Shown here: one piece after another, positions 41,190-50,398 of the stretch
Numbering within the stretch: the first letter of the stretch is position 1
How the letters are laid out: every line of letters starts with the position of its first letter
Assembly (NCBI RefSeq): GCF_019059575.1
Contig: NW_024881691.1
Coordinates: forward strand, 248,001-312,000
Source: Amphibalanus amphitrite
Lineage: Eukaryota > Arthropoda > Thecostraca > Balanomorpha > Balanidae
Reading direction: 5' to 3'
DNA: 64,000 bases
The notes under the pieces: model-generated
The model's database searches: none
Told to the model about the DNA's origin: nothing
Seen by the model: the letters and a program-made list of their open reading frames with translations, nothing else
Position numbers and translations under genes: made by a program

Positions 41190-41835
41190 CAGTATTTTGT
41201 GGAATTATGTAACTAACCTAACCCAAATCTGAGTAACTCGCCCCGACCCTCCCCCGCCTTCCTCCCTCTGCAACCCCCCCCCCCCCCCCCCCGGGACCCA
41301 CCACTCACGATCGGTAATGTTTTCAGTGCTAAAGATATAATCATGCCTGCTCTGTTTCCGTCTCCGTCTTCCCTCTCTGCCTTTGTCTCTGTATCTGTCT
41401 CGTCTCGGATTCCATCCCCATCTCCGTCCCAGTTCCCGTCCCAGCTCCCATTCCCGCTCCCGCTCTCTTTCTCCGTCCCCGTCCTCATCCCCCTCCCGCT
41501 GACCGCTTCATCTCCGTCTCCGCCTCTGTCTCTGTCTCGTCTCTGTCTCTGTCTCTGTATCTGTCTGGTCTCCGATTCCGTCGCCGTCTCCGTCCCCGTT
41601 CCCGCGCTCCCGCTCTCTTTGTCTCAGTCTCCGTCCCCGCTCCTGCTGGCCGCTACATCTCCGTCTCCGTCTTCGTCTCCGTCCTGTCCCCGTGCCCTTC
41701 CCTGTGCCCTTCCCCGTCCCCACTAAACATAATCGATAATCTTGTCAGTATTTTGTGGAATTCTGTAACCAACCTATCCCAAATCTGGGTACCTCGCCCC
41801 CCCCCCCCCCGCCCGCCACTCAGGATCGGTAATGT
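41190..41835. repeat. Direct duplication around a TCTCCG-rich pyrimidine tract
   Basis: A segment starting CAGTATTTTGTGGAATT and ending GATCGGTAATGT occurs at 41190-41320 and again at 41745-41835. Both copies include CCCAAATCTG and a poly-C run. Between them lies about 390 bp (41340-41730) of degenerate TCTCCG / GTCTCC hexamers. The layout, a CT-rich tract then the duplicated segment twice in succession, suggests a tandem duplication of a unit of about 550 bp. Confidence 0.75.
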
Positions 41836-41851
41836 AGTTATTCGTAGCGCG

Positions 41852-42233
41852 GCCGAGTGCTGCAACTAAGCTGTAAGTGCATTTTAAAAACGTCTTTCGG
41901 CTCCATTCTCTGTACTTGTTCTCTCACCGACTCAATCATTTGCTCACTTACCCTTCCTTCTCTCCCTCCATCATTTCTTTATCCATCCATCCACCATTTA
42001 CCTACCCCCCCCCCTTCCCATGTCTGTATCATGCCGCATTCCCGCTGTCCGGCAGCGGCCGCTCTGACGGCACCGCAGTTACCGCACCAACCCCTCCGCC
42101 CGCTCGCCCCACACTGCGCCGCCGCCGGCCCGTGGCTGCGGCCGGTCGGTCACGTGGGGACCGCAGCGACCTCTACGGGGTCGCGACCCTAGCGGCCGGG
42201 TACTGCAACTAAAGATGTGCATTTTAAAAACGT
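41852..42233. repeat. Pair of 40 bp direct repeats
   Basis: The words GCCGAGTGCTGCAACTAA and GTGCATTTTAAAAACGT at 41852-41893 recur with few changes at 42194-42233. They flank about 300 bp of mixed sequence. The second copy abuts the tRNA-like sequence at 42231. This could mark an unrecognised element or a local duplication. Confidence 0.6.
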
Positions 42234-42309
42234 GTCGGGCTGGAATCGAACCAGCGACCCATTCCATAGGAGTTTACCACTCTTCCAACTGAGCCACCAA
42301 GGACACACG
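42231..42309 (-). mobile_element. tRNA-like sequence (SINE head or tRNA pseudogene)
   Basis: On the minus strand the box A word TGGCTCAGTTGGAAGAGTG and the box B word GGTTCGATTCC are at tRNA-like spacing. A clean 5 bp T-stem (GCTGG / CCAGC) is present. The acceptor stem pairs in only five of seven positions, and no convincing anticodon stem forms, so this is not a working tRNA by eye. It differs from the SINE at 6090, 14150 and 49791. Confidence 0.6.
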
Positions 42310-43557
42310 AACAAGTGCTTTGAATAAGCCATGGTACTTTGCACGGGTTGATGACATGGTCTGGTGCGTATTGCGACGATTTACGGCGAAGCGGTTGGGA
42401 GCAAATTTTGTTTTAAATGAAGGTTATACGCCATGTTTCTTGACCAAATTTTCAGAACAAGAGGGCAAAAGCAAGACAGTACGCTGGAATTGGTTGTCCA
42501 GCGGCGACATGCACGTTTTATGATTGGCGATCGCCGGTCGTGTGAGCTGACGTCACGCAGACAGTCAGCGCCATCTCTGGAGCGTCGGGCGACATAGTCG
42601 AGGGGCCGAGTTTGGCTATTTGGGGGGTGCGAATGCGATTAAAAATGTGCCGCGCACATAGCCACGATCGGGAGCTGTCGATTGGTGGTTGAATCGTGTC
42701 TGTAGGTGGTGTGGTTTGGGCGGTTATCCCAAAAAACTGAAACGCTTCACGTATTATTTATTGTCGATTTTACGGATTCAAATATGAACATTTGATATCT
42801 AGCATGGAATGCATTAAAAGGAGCACCTAAGTAAATAGTTCAATGTCGACGGTGCAGTTATAGGCCGGCAGCAGTTCCATGGCGCTAGCAAACGCACCAC
42901 GAGCAAACAACGAGTTACATCAGTCAGAAATAACCCTGACGGCCGGCTGGGGCCATGGACTGTGTTGTGTCGCGCCCGCCGCCCCTGCGGACGTCACAGC
43001 GGCCCCTGACAGCGGGCCCGCGCGGCCGCGGCCGCAGACAGCCGGCCGCCGCGCGTTTTCCGGATCATTTGCGGCGCCGTCCTTCTCCTGTTACTACAAA
43101 CACAGTAATCGCGGCCGGGGCGGCATTGTGGCCGGACCGCGGCCGCCGCCGCAGCGCGCATTGTTTATTGATGTCGTTCTTTTGTCGGCGCGCGGATCCG
43201 CCGGTATTAGCCAGGCGCGTGGGCGGAGGCGGCCATCGACCACTGATAAAGCCCCCATGAATAACGAGAGTTTGGTAAACGGATAGAGCCGACCACTTCC
43301 GAGGGCCGCCGCGCGCCCGGCCAGACGCGATACAGCTCGTTAGCATGAAAATGGCGACAAACGCGAACAAATTGCGGCAGCCCGGTGTCCAGATTGGGTA
43401 TTTAGGACCGGTAATAACAGTTTAGCAGGATGGAAAAGTCGGGCACTCCACATACGTTAGTGACTGCGACGCTCAATGGGTAGCTCCCCAGTCCCCGGCA
43501 TATGCTGAGTAGTGAGGGTGCCGCAAACCCAATCGGCTGCGTGCAGAGGCGTCTTGG
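42310..43557. other. Non-coding DNA left of the retrotransposon
   Basis: Includes a GC-rich block (about 42940-43330). No gene or element is recognised up to the ATTGG duplication at 43558. Confidence 0.35.
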
Positions 43558-43562
43558 ATTGG

Positions 43563-43789
43563 TGTTATGATTCAAACATTAAAAAAGCCAAATTCATTTT
43601 ATCTCATGTCTTATATTGTCTTTACTTGCAAATAACTACTCATATGCTAGATTCTACATGATTCTATTCAACGTTCCGAATCCACCTCCCCAAATTCTCC
43701 CCTTTTTCTTGCTTCGACAAAAATACACAAATCACGAGAATGCAAATCCTCGCGCTTATTCCGGCAGGGAGCTGTCGTTCGCAACGACA
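43563..43789 (-). repeat. 3' LTR of the BEL/Pao element
   Basis: A 227 bp terminal repeat. Read on the minus strand it begins TGTCGTTGCGAACGACAGCT and ends TTTGAATCATAACA. The first bases contain a perfect small palindrome (TGTCGTT GCG AACGACA). It appears identical to the 5' LTR. Confidence 0.95.
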
Positions 43790-43803
43790 TCCTCCCCCTC
43801 CCA
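43790..43803 (-). other. Polypurine tract
   Basis: Directly before the 3' LTR on the minus strand the sequence is GGGAGGGGGAGGA, all purines. This is the expected primer for plus-strand DNA synthesis. Confidence 0.85.
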
Positions 43804-43839
43804 AGGGCTGACGACACGAGGAACGAGGTGGCAGCTCCC

Positions 43840-46800
43840 TCAGACAGTGTCCTCCTCCAGCACACAGATCCGTCGCACCGGGCGGTGCACTTCACCGCCG
43901 TGAACCCGCACGCGGGCAGAGCGCACACGACCGTCCGGACCTGGCATCACCTCCACTACGCGACCGAGTGGCCACCGACCGCGTGGCATGTTCTCCTCCA
44001 CCAGTAGGACCAGGTCTCCACGGGCCAGATTTCTTGTCTCACGAGTCCACTTCTGGCGGCAGATCAGACTGGGTACATACTCTCTCAACCAGCGGGCCCA
44101 GAACTGATCCGCCAGCGCCTGTGTCTGACGCCAGAGCCGCCGGCTGGACGTGTCTCTGTCGCTGAAGACACCCGGTGGAAGACAGACGGTCCGGTATCCC
44201 AGCAGCAGGTGGTTGGGTGTGAGCGCCTCCAGGCCATCATCCTCAGAGGACACGTAGGTCAGCGGTCGGCTGTTCACCACGGCTTCAGCCTCCGTGATGA
44301 CAGTGTGTAGGACTTCGTCAGTGACAATCAGCCTTCCGAGAACGGTGCGGAGTGCCCTCTTCACCGTTCCTATCATCCTCTCCCAGATGCCGCCCATGTC
44401 CGCTGCCCCCGGCGGATTGAAGCGCCAGATGATGTCAGCCTGAGACAGTTGGTCGCTGATGTCTTGTTGGTTCCACTCGTGGATCAGCCGGTGGAGCTCT
44501 CTCTCGCCAGCTCGCAGATTCGTGCCGTTGTCGCTGTAGATCACTTCAGGCTTGCCTCTCCTCGCGATGAACCTCCGAAGTGCCATGAGGAAGCTGTCCG
44601 TAGATAGAGACTCTGCTACTTCGAGATGGACGGCTCGGGTAGTTAGACATGTTATCAGCAGACAGTATCTCTTCTGCTGCATGCTGCGCCGACCCGACCT
44701 GGTGACCAGAGGCCCGAAGAAGTCAATCCCAACTGAGCTGAAACTGCGACGGGTGTCAAATCTCGAGTCCGGGAGATCGGCCATGAGCGGCTGGCATGGC
44801 TTGGCCCGTCGACGGCGACAGACTACGCAGGCGCGCACGACCTTCTTCACTGTTTGTCTTGCCCTCGGGATCCAGTATTGCTGACGGAGCTCGTTCAGGA
44901 CGTGATCTGTCCCGGCGTGCATCAGCCGCTCGTGAGTGGCTGCGATCAGCAGTGACGTCACACCGGCTTCTCTTGGTAAGATGAGTGGATGGCACGCCGT
45001 CTCTGATAGCGGAGCACGGTCCAGGCGGCCTCCGACACGTAGCAGGCCATCTTGACCCAGCTGCGGAGACAGAGGCAGTAGGCTACTGCTGCTGTCTATG
45101 GGAGCTCCTCTTCTCAGCGCAGCCAACTCCCGACCAAATTCCTTGCGTTGCAGCAGGCGAATGATAGCGGCATCTGCTTCTCGGAGCTCAGGTGTCGACA
45201 GGGGGCCGGAGCCGCGCCTACCAGTCGTGCGTGCGGCCGCCAGATTCTTGCAGAATCGGAGCATCCAACCCACCGTGCGCCGGTACCGGTTCCAACTAGA
45301 GAAGCGGCTGGGGTCCGGTAACACTTCAGACGTTGTCTCGCTCCCATAACTCACGCTCAGAACCGTCTTCACCTCAGGATCTTCTTCTGCGACTGACCGT
45401 GGTAGAGGATCCTCCGGCCACATCTTCTCAGGCTGCCATAGGAAGTCGGGCCCATGGATCCAGCGGCAGTCTTCAGTCATCTCGGATGCCACCAGTCCAC
45501 GAGTGCAGTCATCGGCTGGGTTTTCTTCTCCGGGTACGAATCGCCACTGGGACGGTTCGGAAACACTCCGGATCTCTGCGACACGATTCGCAATAAATGT
45601 GTGGAATCGCCGGCTGGTGTTGAAAATGTAGCCAAGCACGACTCGGCTATCGCTCCAGTAAATTGTCTCGTGGATGTCCAGTGTGAGCTCTTGTCTCACA
45701 CAGCAGGCCAGCCGTACAGCCATGACAGCCGCCTGTGTCTCCAGTCTCACAATGGAGAGTTTCTTCAGGGGGGCGACCCGGCATCTGCTCATAACCAAGG
45801 AGCAATGCACCATTCCATCTGGGTACACTGTTCGAAGGAATGCTACCGCACCAAATGCCCTTTCCGAGGCATCACCGAACACGTGGAGCTGTGTCTGACG
45901 TGGCCTTTCTTCTAGTCTTCCGTACCATCTTGGCACCGTGACCGCTGAGACTCGTGACAGTTCGGTGAGCCATGCAGTCCATCGCCGATATTCATCTGCG
46001 TCGAGCTGCTCGTCCCAGTCACGCTGAACAGACCAGAGGTCTTGAAGGAGCAGCTTCGCCAGCAGCGTGAATGGAGAGAGCAGGCCAATGGGATCATAGA
46101 TCGAAGCCACCACACGTAAAACTGAGCGTTTTGTCTCTGCATCTTCAGTAACTATTGGCGGCTGGCTTACAGACAGCTTGTCTCGCTCTGCGTCCCACAT
46201 GACGCCCAGCACCTTCTCCGTCGGTAGCGGCCCTCGCAAGTCAGTCGCACTTGACACCCGGTCGTCCGTCGGGATCCCGGCCAGCACCTCTCTGCTGTTA
46301 CTCAGCCACTTCCGGAGGCAGAATCCGCCTTTAGAGACCAGCGCTGATACTTCAGAAACCATTTCCTTCGCTGCCCAGATGTCCTTCTCTGACGTCGCCA
46401 GATCATCCATGTAGAAGTTGCCTCGGACGGTGGCCGCTGCGGCTAGGCCTGCCGCTGATTCAGAACACTTCTCCTCTGCTGTCTTGTTCAGCACATAGCT
46501 GGCTGAGGCTGGAGACGAGCGCGCACCAAAAATCACCCGATCCATCTGATAAATGTCTGGGGGTCGGTGCACCTCCAGACCTCGCCAGAGGAACCTCAGC
46601 GCCGGCTGGTCCTCTGCCCTCACTGCCACTTGTAGGAACATCTTCTCGATATCTGCATTCAAGGCCACTGGTTCCTGTCGGAATCTCATGAGTACCCCTG
46701 GGATGGTTAGCAGGTAGTCTGGCCCTGTGAGCAGGTTTTCGTTCAGAGAGGTGCCACCGTACTTAGCCGCGGCATCGAAGACGACTCTGATCTTCCCTGG

Positions 46801-49299
46801 TTTGTTCTGGCTCGTGACGGCATGGTGAGGGAGATGCCAGCATCGATCGTGAGACTGACGCCGCTCCTCTTCAGACAGTTTCCGCGCGTAGCCCTTTTCT
46901 ATGTACTCCTGCATGACCTTCTGATAGGCGTCAGCCTTTTCTGGCGCTCTCTTCAGTCCTCTCTCTGTGTTCTCTAGCCGACGCAGTGCCATTCCATAGT
47001 TATCTGGCAAGATGATACCGTCAGAGCGCCACAGCAGCCCGGTCTCATAACGGTCACCTCTCCAACGGGTCGTTCCTTCCAGTATCCGTTCAGCCTCCAG
47101 ATCATCGGCCGAACGGGGAGCCTTGAAGTCAAATCTAGTCCCGTATGCTTCAGTTGACCACCAGTCTTCCATCATCTCTGACAGCGAGTCCCGATCTGAA
47201 CGCTCGGTCCGAATGTGGAGAACCTCTCGAGCACCGACCGGTAGCAGCTGCTGCACATTTCCCTTCAAACACCAGCCAAGGTGCGTTCTTATGGCCGTCG
47301 GCTGGCCTGGAGGGCCGACACGCACCTCCTTCTGCAGCATGGCCTCCAACACATTCGCACCGAGCAACAGCTCCACGGGCCGGCCATTTGTGTCCGGGAT
47401 CGAGATCCCTGCCAGATGCTTCCAGTTGTGCTTTTCCCTCCAGTCGATCCTCTGCGGACGCAAGTTGAGTTTCTTGACGGAAAAAACTTCTGGCACCGTC
47501 AGGCGCTCTTCTCCGTCAGCCGCAGCAACTGGTGAAACCGTGAGTGTGGTCCGAACAGACATCCGTTTCTCGCCAGTTTCTTCCACATTGTTGAGACGCA
47601 GCTCTTCTGGCTCACCGGTAATCCCCAATCGCCGCAGCACGTCTTCTGTGCAGAGAGAGGTGTCGGCGCCGGAGTCCAAGAGAGCGCATGTGTCAACATA
47701 CGCGCCATCATCTCCATGCACCCGTACCGGCACGACCTGAAGCAGTGTTGACACGCGGCTGCTCACAGGCGCTGAATTGGTAGCGAGCACCCTGCGCGGG
47801 TCTTCCACGTCCACTTCTTCCAGCTCGCTCACCGCCGATGCCGGTGAATGGAGCAGACTGTGATGCCGCCCGCGGCAGCCATCCTTCCCGCACAGCGACT
47901 TCTTGCGACATTGGTGAGCCCAGTGACCCTCGCCGAGGCATCTGAAACAGCGCTTGCTGGCACGAACCACCTGAAATCTCTCGTCCGCCGTCATGGCTCG
48001 AAACTGTTCACACTCGTCCAGTCGATGTGCCCCTCTCTGGCAGATTACGCACACTGCTGCAGGTGTGGCTGCGTCCTGAGTAGCCAGCGTAGTTCGCTGA
48101 AGCTCACCGCTGCTCACTGCCGGGGGGCGTCGAGTCGTCCGTGCTGATCCTCCCGTCTCTCTTCCTTGACTGGGTCTCCGGTAGTAGCGCGCGGCGCCCA
48201 GCTCTGGGAGGGCGCGCCGACCCGCGAGCACTACTCCTCGCAACCACTCATCCAGATCTGACAGGGTCGACACGCTGTGACCAAGTTCCAGTTCTGCTTG
48301 TCCCCACTGCCACGCCAGATTCATTGGCAGTTTTGCTACCACTTGGCGCAGGTTGGTCGTGGCCGCGAGATCAGCGTCGAAGCGGTAGGTGGTCAGGGTG
48401 CAAACAGCCGCGTGAAGCGAACGGGAGAGCTGAGTGAGCCCCGCAAGGTCATTGGGTCTCACGGGAGGGGATTGCAGTACACTCCCCAGAGTCTGCTGCA
48501 CTACCGCTGCTGGGTCTCCAAATTGTTGTTCCAGCTCTCGGAGCGCCTCTTCATAGAGTGCACCATCGCACAGCAGCCCCCTCACTGCCTCTCTTGCCTC
48601 TCCAGTGAGGCAAGACTGCAAGTGCGTTAGACGCTCCGTATCGGTCAGAGTACCGTTGTCGTGTACCAGTGCCTTAAAAAGACCACTCCATCTAGGCCAG
48701 TCTAGCGGAGAGCCGTCAAATTTCTCCAGAGATATCCTAGGGAGTGCTGCTGTTGTTTCTCGGTGTTCGACCCGTCCGCCGGGAAGGGCCGTTATCCAGC
48801 TCCGGGTGCGATTCTGTGGGTCTTCGGAGACTCGTCGGAGCCTCGCAGCAGGCTCCCTGCGCGGCGAGTCACCGCCGGCAGGTTCCCGCTCCTCTACAGC
48901 TGGAGCCACAAGACCGCTCCCGGTGCCATTGCCGTCCCGGAAGTCCTCCACACCCTCTCTTGTCCCTTGAGAAATTGCATCGTCATCCTCCACGAGCTGC
49001 AACTCTATGGCATCCACCTCAGCTGCGTCAGCAGCTTGACGTGCATTTGCTCGTGCTTGCTCTAATGTTGCCTGGATTTGGGCTTCTTCCGCAGCGGCTG
49101 CTGCTGCCGCCGCTGCTGCCGCTGCTGCCGACGCGGCCTGTCGGGCCGCAGCAGCCCGCTCCACATCTTCCAGAGCCCGTTGGGCTTGAGCGGCCTTCAC
49201 TTGTGAAACCTGTGCTCTTCTACGCACAGAACTCTGAGTCGATGTGCCCGACCCTGCTACACTTCTCGTTTTCAAACTGGTTTGTGATTTGGACGACAT
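43840..49299 (-). CDS. BEL/Pao gag-pol polyprotein, 1819 aa
   Basis: Encodes the capsid-like Gag plus all enzymes for reverse transcription and integration of this retrotransposon. Seen in order: an Ala-rich coiled-coil-like N-terminus (residues about 35-90, with a polyalanine run); a DUF1759-type Gag region (about 185-350); a zinc knuckle C451-x2-C-x4-H-x4-C464 preceded by a second Cys/His cluster near 417; an aspartic protease with active site DSG at 542-544; reverse transcriptase with FDA at about 841 and YMDDL at 963-967; the Pao-type A17 region and an RNase H-like GDAS at about 1143; an H2C2 zinc-binding region ending C1491-x2-C1494; an integrase core with D1526, D1590 and E1640; and a DUF5641-type tail to the stop. 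The start ATG lies 64 nt inside the 5' LTR. All catalytic motifs are intact and no stop or frameshift is present, so it may be competent. The roles are known for the family; activity is inferred. Confidence 0.96.
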   Translation of the reverse strand: MSSKSQTSLKTRSVAGSGTSTQSSVRRRAQVSQVKAAQAQRALEDVERAAAARQAASAAAAAAAAAAAAAEEAQIQATLEQARANARQAADAAEVDAIELQLVEDDDAISQGTREGVEDFRDGNGTGSGLVAPAVEEREPAGGDSPRREPAARLRRVSEDPQNRTRSWITALPGGRVEHRETTAALPRISLEKFDGSPLDWPRWSGLFKALVHDNGTLTDTERLTHLQSCLTGEAREAVRGLLCDGALYEEALRELEQQFGDPAAVVQQTLGSVLQSPPVRPNDLAGLTQLSRSLHAAVCTLTTYRFDADLAATTNLRQVVAKLPMNLAWQWGQAELELGHSVSTLSDLDEWLRGVVLAGRRALPELGAARYYRRPSQGRETGGSARTTRRPPAVSSGELQRTTLATQDAATPAAVCVICQRGAHRLDECEQFRAMTADERFQVVRASKRCFRCLGEGHWAHQCRKKSLCGKDGCRGRHHSLLHSPASAVSELEEVDVEDPRRVLATNSAPVSSRVSTLLQVVPVRVHGDDGAYVDTCALLDSGADTSLCTEDVLRRLGITGEPEELRLNNVEETGEKRMSVRTTLTVSPVAAADGEERLTVPEVFSVKKLNLRPQRIDWREKHNWKHLAGISIPDTNGRPVELLLGANVLEAMLQKEVRVGPPGQPTAIRTHLGWCLKGNVQQLLPVGAREVLHIRTERSDRDSLSEMMEDWWSTEAYGTRFDFKAPRSADDLEAERILEGTTRWRGDRYETGLLWRSDGIILPDNYGMALRRLENTERGLKRAPEKADAYQKVMQEYIEKGYARKLSEEERRQSHDRCWHLPHHAVTSQNKPGKIRVVFDAAAKYGGTSLNENLLTGPDYLLTIPGVLMRFRQEPVALNADIEKMFLQVAVRAEDQPALRFLWRGLEVHRPPDIYQMDRVIFGARSSPASASYVLNKTAEEKCSESAAGLAAAATVRGNFYMDDLATSEKDIWAAKEMVSEVSALVSKGGFCLRKWLSNSREVLAGIPTDDRVSSATDLRGPLPTEKVLGVMWDAERDKLSVSQPPIVTEDAETKRSVLRVVASIYDPIGLLSPFTLLAKLLLQDLWSVQRDWDEQLDADEYRRWTAWLTELSRVSAVTVPRWYGRLEERPRQTQLHVFGDASERAFGAVAFLRTVYPDGMVHCSLVMSRCRVAPLKKLSIVRLETQAAVMAVRLACCVRQELTLDIHETIYWSDSRVVLGYIFNTSRRFHTFIANRVAEIRSVSEPSQWRFVPGEENPADDCTRGLVASEMTEDCRWIHGPDFLWQPEKMWPEDPLPRSVAEEDPEVKTVLSVSYGSETTSEVLPDPSRFSSWNRYRRTVGWMLRFCKNLAAARTTGRRGSGPLSTPELREADAAIIRLLQRKEFGRELAALRRGAPIDSSSSLLPLSPQLGQDGLLRVGGRLDRAPLSETACHPLILPREAGVTSLLIAATHERLMHAGTDHVLNELRQQYWIPRARQTVKKVVRACVVCRRRRAKPCQPLMADLPDSRFDTRRSFSSVGIDFFGPLVTRSGRRSMQQKRYCLLITCLTTRAVHLEVAESLSTDSFLMALRRFIARRGKPEVIYSDNGTNLRAGERELHRLIHEWNQQDISDQLSQADIIWRFNPPGAADMGGIWERMIGTVKRALRTVLGRLIVTDEVLHTVITEAEAVVNSRPLTYVSSEDDGLEALTPNHLLLGYRTVCLPPGVFSDRDTSSRRLWRQTQALADQFWARWLREYVPSLICRQKWTRETRNLARGDLVLLVEENMPRGRWPLGRVVEVMPGPDGRVRSARVRVHGGEVHRPVRRICVLEEDTV

Positions 49300-49342
49300 G
49301 TTACGTTACGTTAGTGATAATCAAGTTTACTTTACTGGCCTG

Positions 49343-49360
49343 ATCCGGCCCGGAGGACCA
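49343..49360 (-). other. Primer-binding site
   Basis: Three bases inside the 5' LTR the minus strand reads TGGTCCTCCGGGCCGGAT. It is complementary to a tRNA 3' end that finishes in CCA. By recall it is closest to arthropod tRNA-Tyr, with about two mismatches; the tRNA identity is tentative. Confidence 0.7.
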
Positions 49361-49363
49361 AAA

Positions 49364-49590
49364 TGTTATGATTCAAACATTAAAAAAGCCAAATTCATTT
49401 TATCTCATGTCTTATATTGTCTTTACTTGCAAATAACTACTCATATGCTAGATTCTACATGATTCTATTCAACGTTCCGAATCCACCTCCCCAAATTCTC
49501 CCCTTTTTCTTGCTTCGACAAAAATACACAAATCACGAGAATGCAAATCCTCGCGCTTATTCCGGCAGGGAGCTGTCGTTCGCAACGACA
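49364..49590 (-). repeat. 5' LTR of the BEL/Pao element
   Basis: A 227 bp repeat matching 43563-43789 at every base compared by eye. It should contain the promoter and the polyadenylation signals, but I do not see an unambiguous TATA box. Confidence 0.95.
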
Positions 49591-49595
49591 ATTGG

Positions 49596-49782
49596 TTTCG
49601 TGTCGGTTTTGTTAATTCCTGCCAGTGTTTTTTCTACATCCTGTTTTTTTCCTTCTTTTATGCTGTTAGACCTGGGACCACTAGTGGCTACTCAACTGGT
49701 GGCTAGTAAAATGATAACTTTTACGCTTTTCCATAACAGTGAGATGCCGTGATCAGTCGTTCGGTCGCTGCCTTGCCAGCCT
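49596..49782. other. Short non-coding spacer
   Basis: AT-rich sequence between the target duplication of the retrotransposon and the SINE. Nothing recognisable. Confidence 0.35.
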
Positions 49783-49790
49783 CTTTTATC

Positions 49791-50123
49791 TTTTTTTTAT
49801 AAATTTAGCTCGAAAGTTTGAATGGACGGATTGACAGAGCCGGAGCCTACGCTAAGCAGAGCTTGTTGCGTAGACCCCGACCCCTACCGTCCGATCGCGC
49901 AATTCCGGGTATCGGGAGAATTTAGATGCCAAAGTTTAAGCTTTAACGTGCCCTTCAAAGCCGGACACGGCCTGTCCCACTGAACTGACTTTAACTGGCT
50001 GCGGCTGCTCCCACCAACCACAGACCATCCCCGTCAGGAGTCTCAAATATCGAGCGCCGGAGCGACTCGAACCCGGGCTCTCAATACCGGGAGTCCATCG
50101 CTCTACCAACTGAGCTACGGGAC
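49791..50123 (-). mobile_element. tRNA-derived SINE, copy 3 (diverged)
   Basis: On the minus strand the head GTCCCGTAGCTCAGTTGGTA, with TAGAGCGATGGACTC and box B GGGTTCGAGTC, is closer to a real tRNA than in copies 1 and 2. The body and poly(A) tail (poly-T at 49791-49798) match those copies with more differences. It is probably an older insertion or another subfamily. Confidence 0.8.
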
Positions 50124-50169
50124 AGGCAAAAGTCTTTTATCGACTGTCGACACGCGTAGGGCTCTGTCT

Positions 50170-50398
50170 CTGCTGTCTGTGTCGGGTCGCTATTATGTCT
50201 GCAATCTGTGTCGGGTCGCTATCATGTCTCTGCTGTCTGGGTCGGGTCGCTATCATGTCTGCAGTCTGTGTCGGGTCGCTATCATGTCTCTGCTGTCTGG
50301 GTCGGGTCGCTATCATGTCTGCAGTCTGTGTCGGGGCGCTATCATGTCTCTGCTGTCTGGGTCGGGTCGCTATCATGTCTGCTGTCTGGGTCGATCTG
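50170..50398. repeat. Minisatellite, 60 bp unit (two about 30 bp halves)
   Basis: Nearly perfect 60 bp units, each made of two related halves (GTCTCTGCTGTCTGGGTCGG and GTCTGCAGTCTGTGTCGGGT, both followed by TCGCTATCAT). About 3.5 copies. The open frames on both strands follow from the period being a multiple of three. Confidence 0.92.

Larger units (their letters stand above)
43563..49590 (-). mobile_element. Complete BEL/Pao LTR retrotransposon
   Basis: A 6028 bp element on the minus strand. Two 227 bp LTRs (43563-43789 and 49364-49590) read as identical by eye and begin TG and end CA. A 5 bp target duplication ATTGG flanks the element (43558-43562, 49591-49595). It has a tRNA primer site just inside the 5' LTR, a purine tract just inside the 3' LTR, and one uninterrupted gag-pol frame. 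The order gag, protease, reverse transcriptase, RNase H, integrase and the protein motifs identify BEL/Pao. Identical LTRs mean a recent insertion, since both copies derive from one template. No envelope gene is present. Confidence 0.96.

Noticed and set aside
43616..43903. Plus-strand frames starting in both LTRs (also 49417-49752)
   Set aside because: They are antisense readings of the retrotransposon LTRs; the same start occurs twice only because the LTRs are identical.
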